Source: Bacteroidota bacterium (GTDB lineage: Bacteria > Bacteroidota > Bacteroidia > Chitinophagales > LD1). Taken from it: 64,000 nt of DNA. Below the pieces are notes generated by a model that was given only the letters and a program-made list of their open reading frames with translations, did no database searches and was not told where the DNA came from. The position numbers were made by a program, and so were the translations under genes. Where the stretch lies: the NCBI GenBank assembly GCA_947479455.1, contig CANJZE010000020.1, forward strand, positions 1-64,000. Direction: 5' to 3'. Of the stretch, positions 42,544-52,393 are shown piece after piece; positions within the stretch are counted from its first letter, which is position 1, and each line of letters begins with the position of its first letter.

Positions 42544-42894
42544 AAACAACAAAGGTGTAGTATTCAATTGCAGGCAAGCAAAGCTAAATTTTATGGCAAA
42601 AGCAGCGCGGATATTTTAGTGCTTTCCATCAGCCCATAAAAAATTATTCTCTTTTTGCGGGGTGCAAAACAGATGAAACGGAAAACATTAATTCTACACT
42701 TACGCATTCAATCAAAGCTATAAGTCGTGTTCAGCAAAAACATTTAAGTTGCTTTGGAAAACTTCCTAAGAACCGAACGGTTTTTTCTGTCATGCCGTGA
42801 GGAATGAAAAATACGTCATCTATCGTTGAGGAATCTTGATACCCTCTTTAAGTTTGCACCTGCCGGCTTGACTGTAATCTGTACATAGTTGGTT
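42544..42894. other. Gene-free 351-bp stretch with a repeat remnant
   Basis: No convincing gene on either strand. At ~42787-42840 lies CTGTCATGCCGTGAGGAATG followed by a second GTTGAGGAATC, a possible worn relative of the inverted repeats at 15244 and 31113. The remainder is A/T-rich and may hold the promoter of the lipoprotein-purB unit; no box is distinct. Confidence 0.45.
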
Positions 42895-43587
42895 TTATTC
42901 ATTTACATAGGACTCAATCAATCCCTTCCATATTAAATAGCCCTTACCCAACAGGTGAAGTTTGTCATTCGTGTATATAGGATTTAAAAAACCTTCGTTA
43001 TTTAGGAAGCCCGGATACAAATCAATGTAGGTAATCTTCATTTCGATGCAAAGCTTCTTAATTTCATTATTCAGCGGAACAATTTTTTTGTTGCTGTGTC
43101 CAAAAATCACATCTTTTCCTACGGGGAGAATAGATTGCACATAAATTTTGGTTGCAGGCGATTGTGCTTTTACCGTTTCTAAAATGGCTCTGTAATTTTG
43201 AAGGATATCTGCTTGCGCAACACCCTTGGCAATATCATTGGTACCAATACAGATAAAAAGTTTGGAAGGCTGATGCCGAATAATTTCATCCAATCTTTTG
43301 AGAACTCCTTCGCTTATATCTCCGCCTATACCTCTGTTTAGAATGTGTTTTTCGGGAAACATTTCACTCCAGTTACCGCCCTCGGTAATGCTATTGCCCA
43401 AGAAGACAATGGCACCCGTTGAAACGGGGGATGCACGAAACATACTTAGCTTCTGTTCATGGCGCACTTGAATAACATATTTGAAAAAAAAATTGCTGAG
43501 TATGCCTTTTCCGTTCATGGCAAGGTATATCAAGCCGACTATGCACAGCAAATTAAAACCTAGAGATATTTTGTAAAGCAGTTTCAT
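42895..43587 (-). CDS. SGNH/GDSL-family hydrolase, membrane-anchored
   Basis: 230 residues. An N-terminal hydrophobic segment (LLYKISLGFNLLCIVGLIYL AM) anchors or exports it. The SGNH domain shows block I VFLGNSITEGGNW (nucleophile Ser), block II NRGIGGDIS, block III CIGTNDIAKG and block V NDKLHLLGKGY (catalytic Asp and His). These hydrolases remove acyl groups from lipids, sugars or peptidoglycan; PAF-acetylhydrolase-like members look similar. It lies upstream of nothing related but next to two AGMO-like hydroxylase genes on the same strand, 63 bp away. Confidence 0.9.
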   Translation of the reverse strand: MKLLYKISLGFNLLCIVGLIYLAMNGKGILSNFFFKYVIQVRHEQKLSMFRASPVSTGAIVFLGNSITEGGNWSEMFPEKHILNRGIGGDISEGVLKRLDEIIRHQPSKLFICIGTNDIAKGVAQADILQNYRAILETVKAQSPATKIYVQSILPVGKDVIFGHSNKKIVPLNNEIKKLCIEMKITYIDLYPGFLNNEGFLNPIYTNDKLHLLGKGYLIWKGLIESYVNE

Positions 43588-43604
43588 ATGAATTCGAATT
43601 TATT

Positions 43605-43636
43605 GATTTCCTGATTTGCTTATTTGTCTTGTTTGA
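43605..43636. repeat. Degenerate octamer array upstream of SGNH gene
   Basis: GATTTCCT, GATTTGCT, TATTTGTC, TTGTTTGA: an 8-bp period, otherwise like the heptamer arrays, 17 bases from the SGNH start codon. Confidence 0.5.
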
Positions 43637-43650
43637 AGCCCATCTAAAGA

Positions 43651-44448
43651 CTAATTTGGAGGACGGAAAGTTTGTTTAAATGCTTCACCAAGCGATTTTG
43701 ATTGAACCACATCTTTAAACCAAGCTTGCCATTCGTGAAACACAATTTTGATGGGGTTGTAAGTATTTATGTTTGTGGTGATACCGTAAACTACAGGTTT
43801 TACCTCGGGTTCGAAAGTGCCAAACAGAATGTCCCAGAATATAAAAATACCTCCGTAGTTTTTATCAATATACTCGGGGTTTGATCCGTGGTGCACCCGA
43901 TGCCCTGAGGGTGTAACAATGATGTATTCTAAAAAACCGAGTTTGCCGATGTGCTTAGTATGCGACAACACCCCCCAAACTAAACTTACAGAACCCATAA
44001 TTACTAATAACTGAGGGTCAAAGCCCAGCCAAGGAATATAGAAGTAAAAAAGAGGTCGTAAAATTGGTGAGAAAATCGGCTGTCGGAGAGCAGTGGAAAA
44101 ATTATACTCTTTGCTTGAATGATGGTTAACATGATTAGCCCAAAAAAAACGCATACGGTGCGATGCCCGATGCCACCAGTAAAATGAAAAATCCATAAGT
44201 AAAAAGAGTAAGACTAATTCATACCATGTGTTGCCAAACTCAAAAAATCGGTGTTTGTAGAGTAGATTATCAAATGCCAATAAAGTTGAAGCGAGAATAA
44301 CTGTTACAATAACCTGTGTTACACCTAAACTAAGACTTGCAACAGTATCTTTTAAATCGTGATAAGTATTTCGCTTCTTGAAATAACCGTATAGGAATTC
44401 AATAAGCAGTAGCAGTCCGAAAATAGGTAAGGCGTAAATCATTTCCAT
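43651..44448 (-). CDS. Fatty-acid-hydroxylase superfamily membrane protein, AGMO-like (short)
   Basis: 265 residues with about five hydrophobic helices. The diiron histidine clusters of the superfamily are complete: WWHRASHRMRFFW, HVNHHSSKEYNFSTALRQP, HTKHIG and PSGHRVHHGSNPEYIDKNYG. Details such as the STALRQ motif and VVYGITTNINTYNPIKIVFH match alkylglycerol monooxygenase (AGMO/TMEM195) more than sterol C5-desaturases. AGMO cleaves ether lipids with O2 and tetrahydrobiopterin. It lies 12 bp downstream of a longer paralogue, so they are likely co-expressed. Substrate inferred from family only. Confidence 0.85.
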   Translation of the reverse strand: MEMIYALPIFGLLLLIEFLYGYFKKRNTYHDLKDTVASLSLGVTQVIVTVILASTLLAFDNLLYKHRFFEFGNTWYELVLLFLLMDFSFYWWHRASHRMRFFWANHVNHHSSKEYNFSTALRQPIFSPILRPLFYFYIPWLGFDPQLLVIMGSVSLVWGVLSHTKHIGKLGFLEYIIVTPSGHRVHHGSNPEYIDKNYGGIFIFWDILFGTFEPEVKPVVYGITTNINTYNPIKIVFHEWQAWFKDVVQSKSLGEAFKQTFRPPN

Positions 44449-44460
44449 ATTTGAATAATG

Positions 44461-45720
44461 TTATTGCTTTGCTAAACTCAATTCAGTTTTATAAAACCAA
44501 CCTGCTGTAAAAGCTACTGCCGTAAAATACGTTACTACTAAAACAGAACCGAACGGAAGAAAAGTATTCAAACCAAACCAATCGCCTTTTACTAAACCAA
44601 AAATGGCAATACCTATAGAAACAAATAACATGCTGATAAAGCCATATTGTTTTTTATCGAGCAGTGAGGTGAATCCGAAAATGGCAAGCAGCAGAAAAAT
44701 GCCATTGACGAGTGCCTCTAGTTTTGATATTTCTCCAAAACGGAAAAACAAAAAACACACTAACAGAAAAAGTATGTGAATGTGTATGAAACTAAAGCCG
44801 GTGAACCATTTACTATAGCCCGGATTATACTTTTTTAAGTCGTTCATTTTTTGAATGGTAACCAGCGGATGTTTTTCTGCAACATCGGCAGGTCGCCAAC
44901 CGGTAGGCATAAACCACAACTTGAATTTATCGCTCCTTTTTTTTGTATGATATGCATCTACAGCCAAAGTATACCAGTGTTTGTAGTTGATGATGTATGG
45001 GTTCCATGATTGAGCGGGTCTGCGCATGCCATACACACAAGGCTCTGTGGCCAGTTCCTCTTGATAGGTGCCAAAAACTCGGTCCCAAACAATAAAAATG
45101 GCGCTGTAGTTTTTATCCATGTAAATATCGTTCATAGCATGGTGCACACGGTGAGCCGAAGGAGTAACAAGAATATATTCCAGCACTCCCATATTGCCGA
45201 TGTAACGTGTGTGATACCAAAACTGACTGAATATGTGAACAGGCACTACTACACCCAACACCCCAACAGGAACCCCCAATAGCGCAATTGGCAAACCAGC
45301 TACCGAGGTTAAGTTAGTAATCATGGTAATTCCCTGACGAAGTGCGCAGGGCAGATTAAATTCCTCGCTGCTATGATGCACCACATGATGACCCCAGAAA
45401 AAATTAACGCGGTGGCTCAACCGGTGAGTCCAGTAACTCGTAAAATCTAAGACAACAAACACGATGACGTATGTCCACGCACTGCTCGCACTTAATTTCA
45501 TTAACTGCATATGAGGACTCACCCAACGAAACGAAACAATAACGATAGTAAGACCAAGCGTTGCCTTTAAAATATTGGTAAAACCGGAGGCTATGCTTGC
45601 AATAGAGTCTATGAGCGGTTGCTGTTCATTATGTTTCCATCTACCCCAAAACATTTCGAGCATAATAAGCACAAAGAAACCGGGCATGGCAATCAATAAA
45701 GCATTTCCGAATTGGTTCAT
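44461..45720 (-). CDS. Fatty-acid-hydroxylase superfamily membrane protein, AGMO-like (long)
   Basis: 419 residues. The N-terminal ~285 residues match the neighbour: YWTHRLSHRVNFFWGHHVVH HSSEEFNLPCALRQG, HTRYIG and PSAHRVHHAMNDIYMDKNYS with all expected histidines. VYGMRRPAQSWNPYIINYKH and the later FMPTGWRPADVAEKHP resemble animal AGMO beyond the catalytic core. The C-terminal third adds four to five helices, as in AGMO (about 445 residues). A Crp-type regulator gene lies 95 bp upstream on the same strand and may control the pair. Confidence 0.85.
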   Translation of the reverse strand: MNQFGNALLIAMPGFFVLIMLEMFWGRWKHNEQQPLIDSIASIASGFTNILKATLGLTIVIVSFRWVSPHMQLMKLSASSAWTYVIVFVVLDFTSYWTHRLSHRVNFFWGHHVVHHSSEEFNLPCALRQGITMITNLTSVAGLPIALLGVPVGVLGVVVPVHIFSQFWYHTRYIGNMGVLEYILVTPSAHRVHHAMNDIYMDKNYSAIFIVWDRVFGTYQEELATEPCVYGMRRPAQSWNPYIINYKHWYTLAVDAYHTKKRSDKFKLWFMPTGWRPADVAEKHPLVTIQKMNDLKKYNPGYSKWFTGFSFIHIHILFLLVCFLFFRFGEISKLEALVNGIFLLLAIFGFTSLLDKKQYGFISMLFVSIGIAIFGLVKGDWFGLNTFLPFGSVLVVTYFTAVAFTAGWFYKTELSLAKQ

Positions 45721-45815
45721 AAAAAATATTTAACAACTACTTCCACGTTTTAATTTGATTTTTAGTTAGCACAAGACTAAACAGACACATGACAACCGAC
45801 ATTAACAAAAGATAA

Positions 45816-46406
45816 TTACTGCTTTTTGGTGGTAATTCTTTTTCGAATGCGACTTAGTGAAACGGGAGTAATGCCGAGCACATTGGCTATATACTTATTA
45901 GGAACACGGTTAAGCAGTTCGGGATGTTCTTTTACAAATTTCAGATAGCGCTGTTCGGGGCTGAGCAGTATAAAATCATCAACCACTGCTAGTGCTTGAA
46001 CTAAACTACTGTTCGTAAAAAACCGGAGACCTGCTTCCCACTTTGCATTGCCGTGAACAATTTGTCGCATGGTTTTTACTTCCATCACTATAAGCTCAGT
46101 AGGTTCCAGCGCTTGAAGATTAAAACGTGATGGTTCGTTTAGCAGGTCAATTTCGTAACAAGACATTGCCTGATTTTCATACCGAAGACGGTTGGTTATT
46201 TCTTCGCCTTTCTCATTTACAAAGTAAGAACGGATGAGCCCTTCCTTTACAAAATAGATATTGCTTTTGCGCGAGCCCTGCTCTAAAAAAACTTCGCCCG
46301 CTTTTAGCTTTAAAACTCTTGTGTGTTGCAAAAATTCAAACACATCTTCAGAACTCAATTCCTGAAAAAACGGAAATACATGCTTTAGTTTTTCGAAATC
46401 AATCAT
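45816..46406 (-). CDS. Crp/Fnr-family transcriptional regulator
   Basis: 196 residues. An N-terminal cyclic-nucleotide-binding-like beta roll (VLKLKAGEVFLEQGSRKSNI YFVKEGLIRSYFV) is followed by a short helix-turn-helix (NRVPNKYIANVLGITPVSLS RIRKRI). It lacks the FNR cysteines and the RxS cAMP motif of E. coli CRP, as usual for this Bacteroidota subgroup, so the effector is unknown. It is upstream of, and in line with, the AGMO-like pair and divergent from pyrG. Confidence 0.9.
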   Translation of the reverse strand: MIDFEKLKHVFPFFQELSSEDVFEFLQHTRVLKLKAGEVFLEQGSRKSNIYFVKEGLIRSYFVNEKGEEITNRLRYENQAMSCYEIDLLNEPSRFNLQALEPTELIVMEVKTMRQIVHGNAKWEAGLRFFTNSSLVQALAVVDDFILLSPEQRYLKFVKEHPELLNRVPNKYIANVLGITPVSLSRIRKRITTKKQ

Positions 46407-46518
46407 GCTTCTGAATTGAGATTGAAGGTATTGAAAATTTTGAATCTCAAGTTTAGGTTATGTCTATCATTTCAAAAACATCAACACTCCATTATTCCTT
46501 TTTCCTTTGAAACATAAA

Positions 46519-46537
46519 GTTTGCTGAAAAAGCAAAC
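46519..46537. promoter_or_regulatory. Perfect hairpin in the crp-pyrG divergent region
   Basis: GTTTGCT-GAAAA-AGCAAAC, 7-bp perfect inverted repeat located ~110 bp from both genes. It has no T-tract, so an operator or structural element is likelier than a terminator. Confidence 0.35.
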
Positions 46538-46638
46538 GGAGGTAGGTTTAATGCTCTATCTTTCGCTTACCAACACTCTGTTAGTCTTTAATTAGTTCTT
46601 TGATTTGTTCTTTAAGTGAATAGGAATAAATTTGCTAA

Positions 46639-48294
<1,656 letters not shown>

Positions 48295-48300
48295 TTACAC

Positions 48301-49032
48301 TTACAAATGCAGAAGCATTTCTTGCTTAACCCTTTCTTTAAGCATAGGTAAATCATCAAAACTCAAGTGAGTTGTTTCTATTGGTTTGCTCCAAAATACT
48401 TTTACCTCACCGGGAAAAAGCTGAAAACCATTTGGGTTGTTCAACGTTTTGTTACCAACAAGAGTAACCGCTACTAATGGTTTTTTTGCCAGCACGGCTA
48501 CTCTAAACGCACCATCTTTAAACTCCTTTAGTTTTTCTGCAGTACGGTTGCGGGTACCCTCTGCGTAAATAAGCAAGCTCATGTTGCGGTTGAGTTCTTC
48601 AATCATGTACTGCACCGATTTTTCTCTACTCTCTTTACTACTTCTATCTACCATAATTGCCAGTTGACGAGTCATGTAACCGAAGAAAGGAATCTTGTTG
48701 ATTTCGCTTTTAGCCAAAAATTTATACGGCAGCTTTGAAGCAGATGCCGCTGTAAGAATATCGAGCTGCGAAGTGTGGTTGGCTACAAAAACATAGGCCT
48801 GATTGGTTACTATATTTTCGAGACCAAAAACTTTTATTCGAACACCACACATGAACAAAACAAAAGGAGCCCCTTTTGAAAACAAAAACCAAATCCACCA
48901 ACGCGCTGCTTTTCTTTTAAACAACGGTAAAGTGATAGCTACGAAAGGTGTGCAAACGATCATCATGAGCAAGAACCACCAAGCGCCCCAGGCTAGCCAA
49001 AATGCACCGAAAATGGATCTTGCTGTTTTCAT
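48301..49032 (-). CDS. plsC: 1-acyl-sn-glycerol-3-phosphate acyltransferase (PlsC family)
   Basis: Membrane acyltransferase making phosphatidic acid from lysophosphatidic acid. 243 residues from the ATG at 49032, which overlaps the pdxJ stop (ATGA); a longer frame to 49086 lies inside pdxJ and is rejected. Two hydrophobic N-terminal segments are followed by the catalytic NHTSQLD (H86, D91), the acceptor motif IMVDRSSKESR and the EGTRNRTAEKLKEFKDGAFR block. PLSC proteins also include lyso-ornithine-lipid acyltransferases, so the exact acceptor is not proven. Confidence 0.92.
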   Translation of the reverse strand: MKTARSIFGAFWLAWGAWWFLLMMIVCTPFVAITLPLFKRKAARWWIWFLFSKGAPFVLFMCGVRIKVFGLENIVTNQAYVFVANHTSQLDILTAASASKLPYKFLAKSEINKIPFFGYMTRQLAIMVDRSSKESREKSVQYMIEELNRNMSLLIYAEGTRNRTAEKLKEFKDGAFRVAVLAKKPLVAVTLVGNKTLNNPNGFQLFPGEVKVFWSKPIETTHLSFDDLPMLKERVKQEMLLHL

Positions 49033-49742
49033 TCCAGCTCTCTTAAATAAAGTTGAATAGCGTTCTCTAGACCAACATACAAACAATCACGCACCAACGC
49101 ATGACCTATAGAAACTTCAAGAAGTTCAGGAATATTTTGTTTGAAGTATTTTAAGTTATCGAGATTCAAATCATGACCGGCATTTATACCTAAGTTTATT
49201 TCATTGCAAAATTTTGCTGCTTCTGCAAAATCTTTAATCGCATTCTTTTTATCTGCTAAAAAACGTTCGGCATAAGGTCCGGTGTAGAATTCAATTCTAT
49301 CGGCTCCTGATTTTTTTGCCCCTTCAAGCATTTCATGAATAGGATCTATAAAAAGCGAAACACGAATTTTGTTTGAGTGCAACTCCGCTATCACCTCCTG
49401 TAAAAAACTTTGGTGCTTTATCGTATCCCAGCCATGGTCAGAAGTCAATTGGTCTGGTGCATCAGGAACTAAAGTGCATTGCAAGGGTTTTACTTCGTTC
49501 ACCATTTTCAAAAAATCGGGCGAGGGATAACCTTCAATATTAAACTCAGTAGTAACAACTTCTTTTAGTGCATACACATCTTTGCGCGTAATGTGTCGTT
49601 CATCTTGCCTTGGATGAACTGTAATGCCTTGTGCACCGCAGCGCTCACAGTCTTGAGCAAACTGAACTACATTAGGAATATTGGCTCCGCGCGAATTGCG
49701 CAGCAATGCAATTTTATTGATATTGACAGATAAGCGGGTCAT
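49029..49742 (-). CDS. pdxJ: Pyridoxine 5'-phosphate synthase
   Basis: Final ring-closing enzyme of the DXP-dependent vitamin B6 pathway, combining 1-deoxyxylulose 5-phosphate and 3-amino-2-oxopropyl phosphate. 237 residues, standard length. NINKIALLRNSRGANIPNVV, ITVHPRQDERHITRKDVYAL, GADRIEFYTGPYAE and GINAGHDLNLDNLKYF are all characteristic. The 3' end overlaps plsC by four bases, so the two are co-translated. The upstream neighbour ends behind a terminator 200 bp away. Confidence 0.97.
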   Translation of the reverse strand: MTRLSVNINKIALLRNSRGANIPNVVQFAQDCERCGAQGITVHPRQDERHITRKDVYALKEVVTTEFNIEGYPSPDFLKMVNEVKPLQCTLVPDAPDQLTSDHGWDTIKHQSFLQEVIAELHSNKIRVSLFIDPIHEMLEGAKKSGADRIEFYTGPYAERFLADKKNAIKDFAEAAKFCNEINLGINAGHDLNLDNLKYFKQNIPELLEVSIGHALVRDCLYVGLENAIQLYLRELE

Positions 49743-49823
49743 GGTTCAAGTTTACATCATGCAATTGAAAGAATAAAATGTAGAGACAAAAAGTTTCGAA
49801 CAACCTGTAAGTGAGCTCATAAA

Positions 49824-49858
49824 AAAAGTGTTGCAGCAAAACTGCAACACTTTTATGT
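49824..49858 (-). terminator. Intrinsic terminator of the EthA-like gene
   Basis: AAGTGTTGCAG/CTGCAACACTT perfect stem with 5-nt loop, T-run on the minus strand; lies 90 bp downstream of the monooxygenase stop. Confidence 0.8.
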
Positions 49859-49947
49859 CAATCAATTTTCTACTTTGAATTATGTGGAATGACTGCCTAC
49901 ATTCTGCATTAGTGTTTAACGAAGCCTAAAGTTAATTTTCAAAATCC

Positions 49948-51411
49948 TTACTTATACTCTAAATATTTATCGTTCACCGATTCCATTTTAAGCGAAAACA
50001 AATCCTTGATATAATTTTGGTAAACTTTCCAAGGGTGCTTAGAACCTTGCTTGGGTAAACTATCAAAGGCGCGTAACACATAACCCGCATCAAAATCAAG
50101 TAAAGGTTCCGATTTAAAAACACTGCTATCGAAACGTGGCGTGCAAACACTATATTTTTTTGCTTCCATAAAGTTGAGCACCTTGGTTACAAACTGACAA
50201 TTCAAATCGCATTTCAAAGTCCATGATGCGTTAGTATACCCAACTGTGATGGCAAAATTCGGAACATCGCTAAACATTACTCCTCTGTAACAATGCATGC
50301 TTCCACTATTGGCCAATTCACCATTGATGTGCATGGTCATTCCACCTAGTAATTGCACCTTCAGTCCGGTAGCGGTAACAATTAAGTCTGCTTCTAATTC
50401 TTTGCCGGAGGTAAGTAAAATTCCTTTAGTAGTAAACCGCTCAATGGTATCGGTAACCACTTCTACTTTTCCAGTTTTTATAGAATGGAATAAATCAGCA
50501 TCTGGCACTATACACACTCGTTGATCCCATGGTTTATACTTTGGGTCAAAGTGTTTCATATCGAATGTTTCACCTAATTCTTTTTTAATACCTTTCTGAA
50601 TAAATTTCCTCACTCCTTCCGGCCATTTTCTAGACGCGTTGTAAAAACCAATAGCAAACAAAATATTCTTCCAACGCGCTAAATGGTAAGCCATTTTAGA
50701 AGGCAAAACCTTTCGAAAAAAATTAGCTATAACATCCTTACTGGGCAAACTCACCACATAGGAAGGTGAGCGTTGAAGCATAATGACCTTCTCTGCCTTT
50801 TTTGCCATCTCCGGCACTAGGGTAATTGCGGTGGCACCACTTCCTATAATCACCACTTTCTTGTTGGCATAATCAATATTCGAATCCCATTTTTGCGGAT
50901 GGATAATAGTTCCTTTAAACAAATCGCAGCCGGCAAACTCAGGAGTGTATCCTTTATCGTAATCGTAATAACCGCTGCACATAAACAAAAATTTACAACG
51001 TAATTGCGACTTCGGCACTTCAGCGTTAGCAGCAATTTGAATCGTCCAAAGTTTATCTGCATCGCTCCACGATGCATCAATAACTTTATGATTGAACAAG
51101 ATTTTTTTATCGATACCGAATTTTGTTGCAGTGTCTTTGATGTATTGGAGAATGGCAGGTCCATCGGCAATAGCTTTAGGATTTTCCCAGGGGCTAAAAG
51201 GGAAACCAAGCGTGTACATATCCGAATCGGAACGAATACCAGGGTACTTAAACAAATCCCAAGTTCCGCCAATGGCTGAACGAGCTTCTAACACAGCAAA
51301 ACTTTTATGGGGGCAGGCTGTTTGTAAATGGTAAGCTGCGCCAATGCCCGATAAGCCTGCTCCCACAACAAGCACATCGTAAAGAGTTGTTGCGTCATTT
51401 GAATTTTTCAT
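49948..51411 (-). CDS. FAD/NADPH monooxygenase, EthA-like (Baeyer-Villiger type)
   Basis: 487 residues. The FAD-binding motif is VVGAGLSGIGAAYHLQ near residues 16-31. ARSAIGGTWDLFKYPGIRSD and SDMYTLGF carry the aromatic and acidic residues typical of Baeyer-Villiger monooxygenases. FKGTIIHPQKWD is the linker and VVIIGSGATAITLVPEMAKK the NADPH site. Overall length and motifs match mycobacterial EthA, which oxidises ketones and thioamide drugs. Natural substrate unknown. Monocistronic on the minus strand with its own terminator. Confidence 0.9.
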   Translation of the reverse strand: MKNSNDATTLYDVLVVGAGLSGIGAAYHLQTACPHKSFAVLEARSAIGGTWDLFKYPGIRSDSDMYTLGFPFSPWENPKAIADGPAILQYIKDTATKFGIDKKILFNHKVIDASWSDADKLWTIQIAANAEVPKSQLRCKFLFMCSGYYDYDKGYTPEFAGCDLFKGTIIHPQKWDSNIDYANKKVVIIGSGATAITLVPEMAKKAEKVIMLQRSPSYVVSLPSKDVIANFFRKVLPSKMAYHLARWKNILFAIGFYNASRKWPEGVRKFIQKGIKKELGETFDMKHFDPKYKPWDQRVCIVPDADLFHSIKTGKVEVVTDTIERFTTKGILLTSGKELEADLIVTATGLKVQLLGGMTMHINGELANSGSMHCYRGVMFSDVPNFAITVGYTNASWTLKCDLNCQFVTKVLNFMEAKKYSVCTPRFDSSVFKSEPLLDFDAGYVLRAFDSLPKQGSKHPWKVYQNYIKDLFSLKMESVNDKYLEYK

Positions 51412-51599
51412 GTGATATTTTTATGTATTGAAATGATACAGCGAAGCAAGAATTTTTTCCCGTCAAATGAAATTATAGGATCTTCGTTTCAGTGAAAAGT
51501 AAGAAAAAAGAACCCTTGGTTTTTATTCGCAACTAGTTACTCGATAAACTTTGGTTCACATGAAACAACTTAGACAGTTTCTCAAACAATCCTAACGCC

Positions 51600-52163
51600 A
51601 TGGTAAACAAAAAAGAATTATCACCAAAACAAAACGAAGAGTTACTCAGCACGTTAAAAGTTCGTTTTAAAAAAAACACAAAAAGGCATCAACGTATTTC
51701 ATGGATTAAAGTGGAAGAAAAATTAGAAAGAGATACCGCTAAACTTTGGTCACTACACCAAATGGAAATTACCGGTGGCGAACCCGATGTAATAGGATAC
51801 AATAAAAAAACTAACGAATATATTTTCTGCGATTGTTCAACTGAAAGTCCCGCAGGTCGCAGAAGTATTTGTTATGATAGAGAAGCATTGGAGTTAAGAA
51901 AAGAGCATAAACCAAAAAACAACGCCATTGACATGGCTGCTGAAATGGGGATCGAACTTTTAACTGAAAATGAATACCGCGAATTGCAAACGTTGGGAAA
52001 CTTTGATACCAAAACCTCGAGCTGGATTAAAACACCTTCAAAGATTAGAAAACTGGGCGGGGCTATTTTTTCTGATTATCGCTATGGCACTATCTTCGTG
52101 TATCACAACAGTGCTGAATCGTATTACGCTGTTAGAGGGTTCCGCGGTTTGCTGAAAGTATAA
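51600..52163 (+). CDS. DUF4256-family protein
   Basis: 187 residues, soluble, no signal peptide. The sequence follows DUF4256 closely: MEITGGEPDVIGYNKKTNEY, DCSTESPAGRRSICYDREAL, PKNNAIDMAAEMGIELLTEN, FDTKTSSWIKTPSKIRKLGG and YHNSAESYYAVRGFRGLLKV. The conserved Asp, Cys, Arg and Tyr suggest an enzyme or nucleic-acid-related role, but none has been shown to my knowledge. It stands alone, convergent with the dab operon. Confidence 0.88.
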   Translation: MVNKKELSPKQNEELLSTLKVRFKKNTKRHQRISWIKVEEKLERDTAKLWSLHQMEITGGEPDVIGYNKKTNEYIFCDCSTESPAGRRSICYDREALELRKEHKPKNNAIDMAAEMGIELLTENEYRELQTLGNFDTKTSSWIKTPSKIRKLGGAIFSDYRYGTIFVYHNSAESYYAVRGFRGLLKV

Positions 52164-52323
52164 CCTAAATTCGACAAAATTTATGGCTAAAAACAGGATT
52201 ATTCCGATAAAATTTTTCACGTAAACCTTTGAGAAAAAAACTTGATAACGTTTTGTGTGTACTTAAGCACCTTTTTGTTTGTTTACGCAGGCAAGCTTGG
52301 TTATTAGTTCCATAATTGGAAAC

Positions 52324-52355
52324 AAAAAAGTGCCGCCCCATTACAGAGCGACACT
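52324..52355 (-). terminator. Intrinsic terminator of the SulP-CA-dabAB operon
   Basis: On the minus strand AGTGTCGC/GCGGCACT (one G-T pair) with an 11-nt loop, followed by TTTTTTG; 39 bp past the dabB stop. Confidence 0.75.
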
Positions 52356-52393
52356 ATCAAACTGCAACAACCCACTTATTGCAGCCGATTTTT

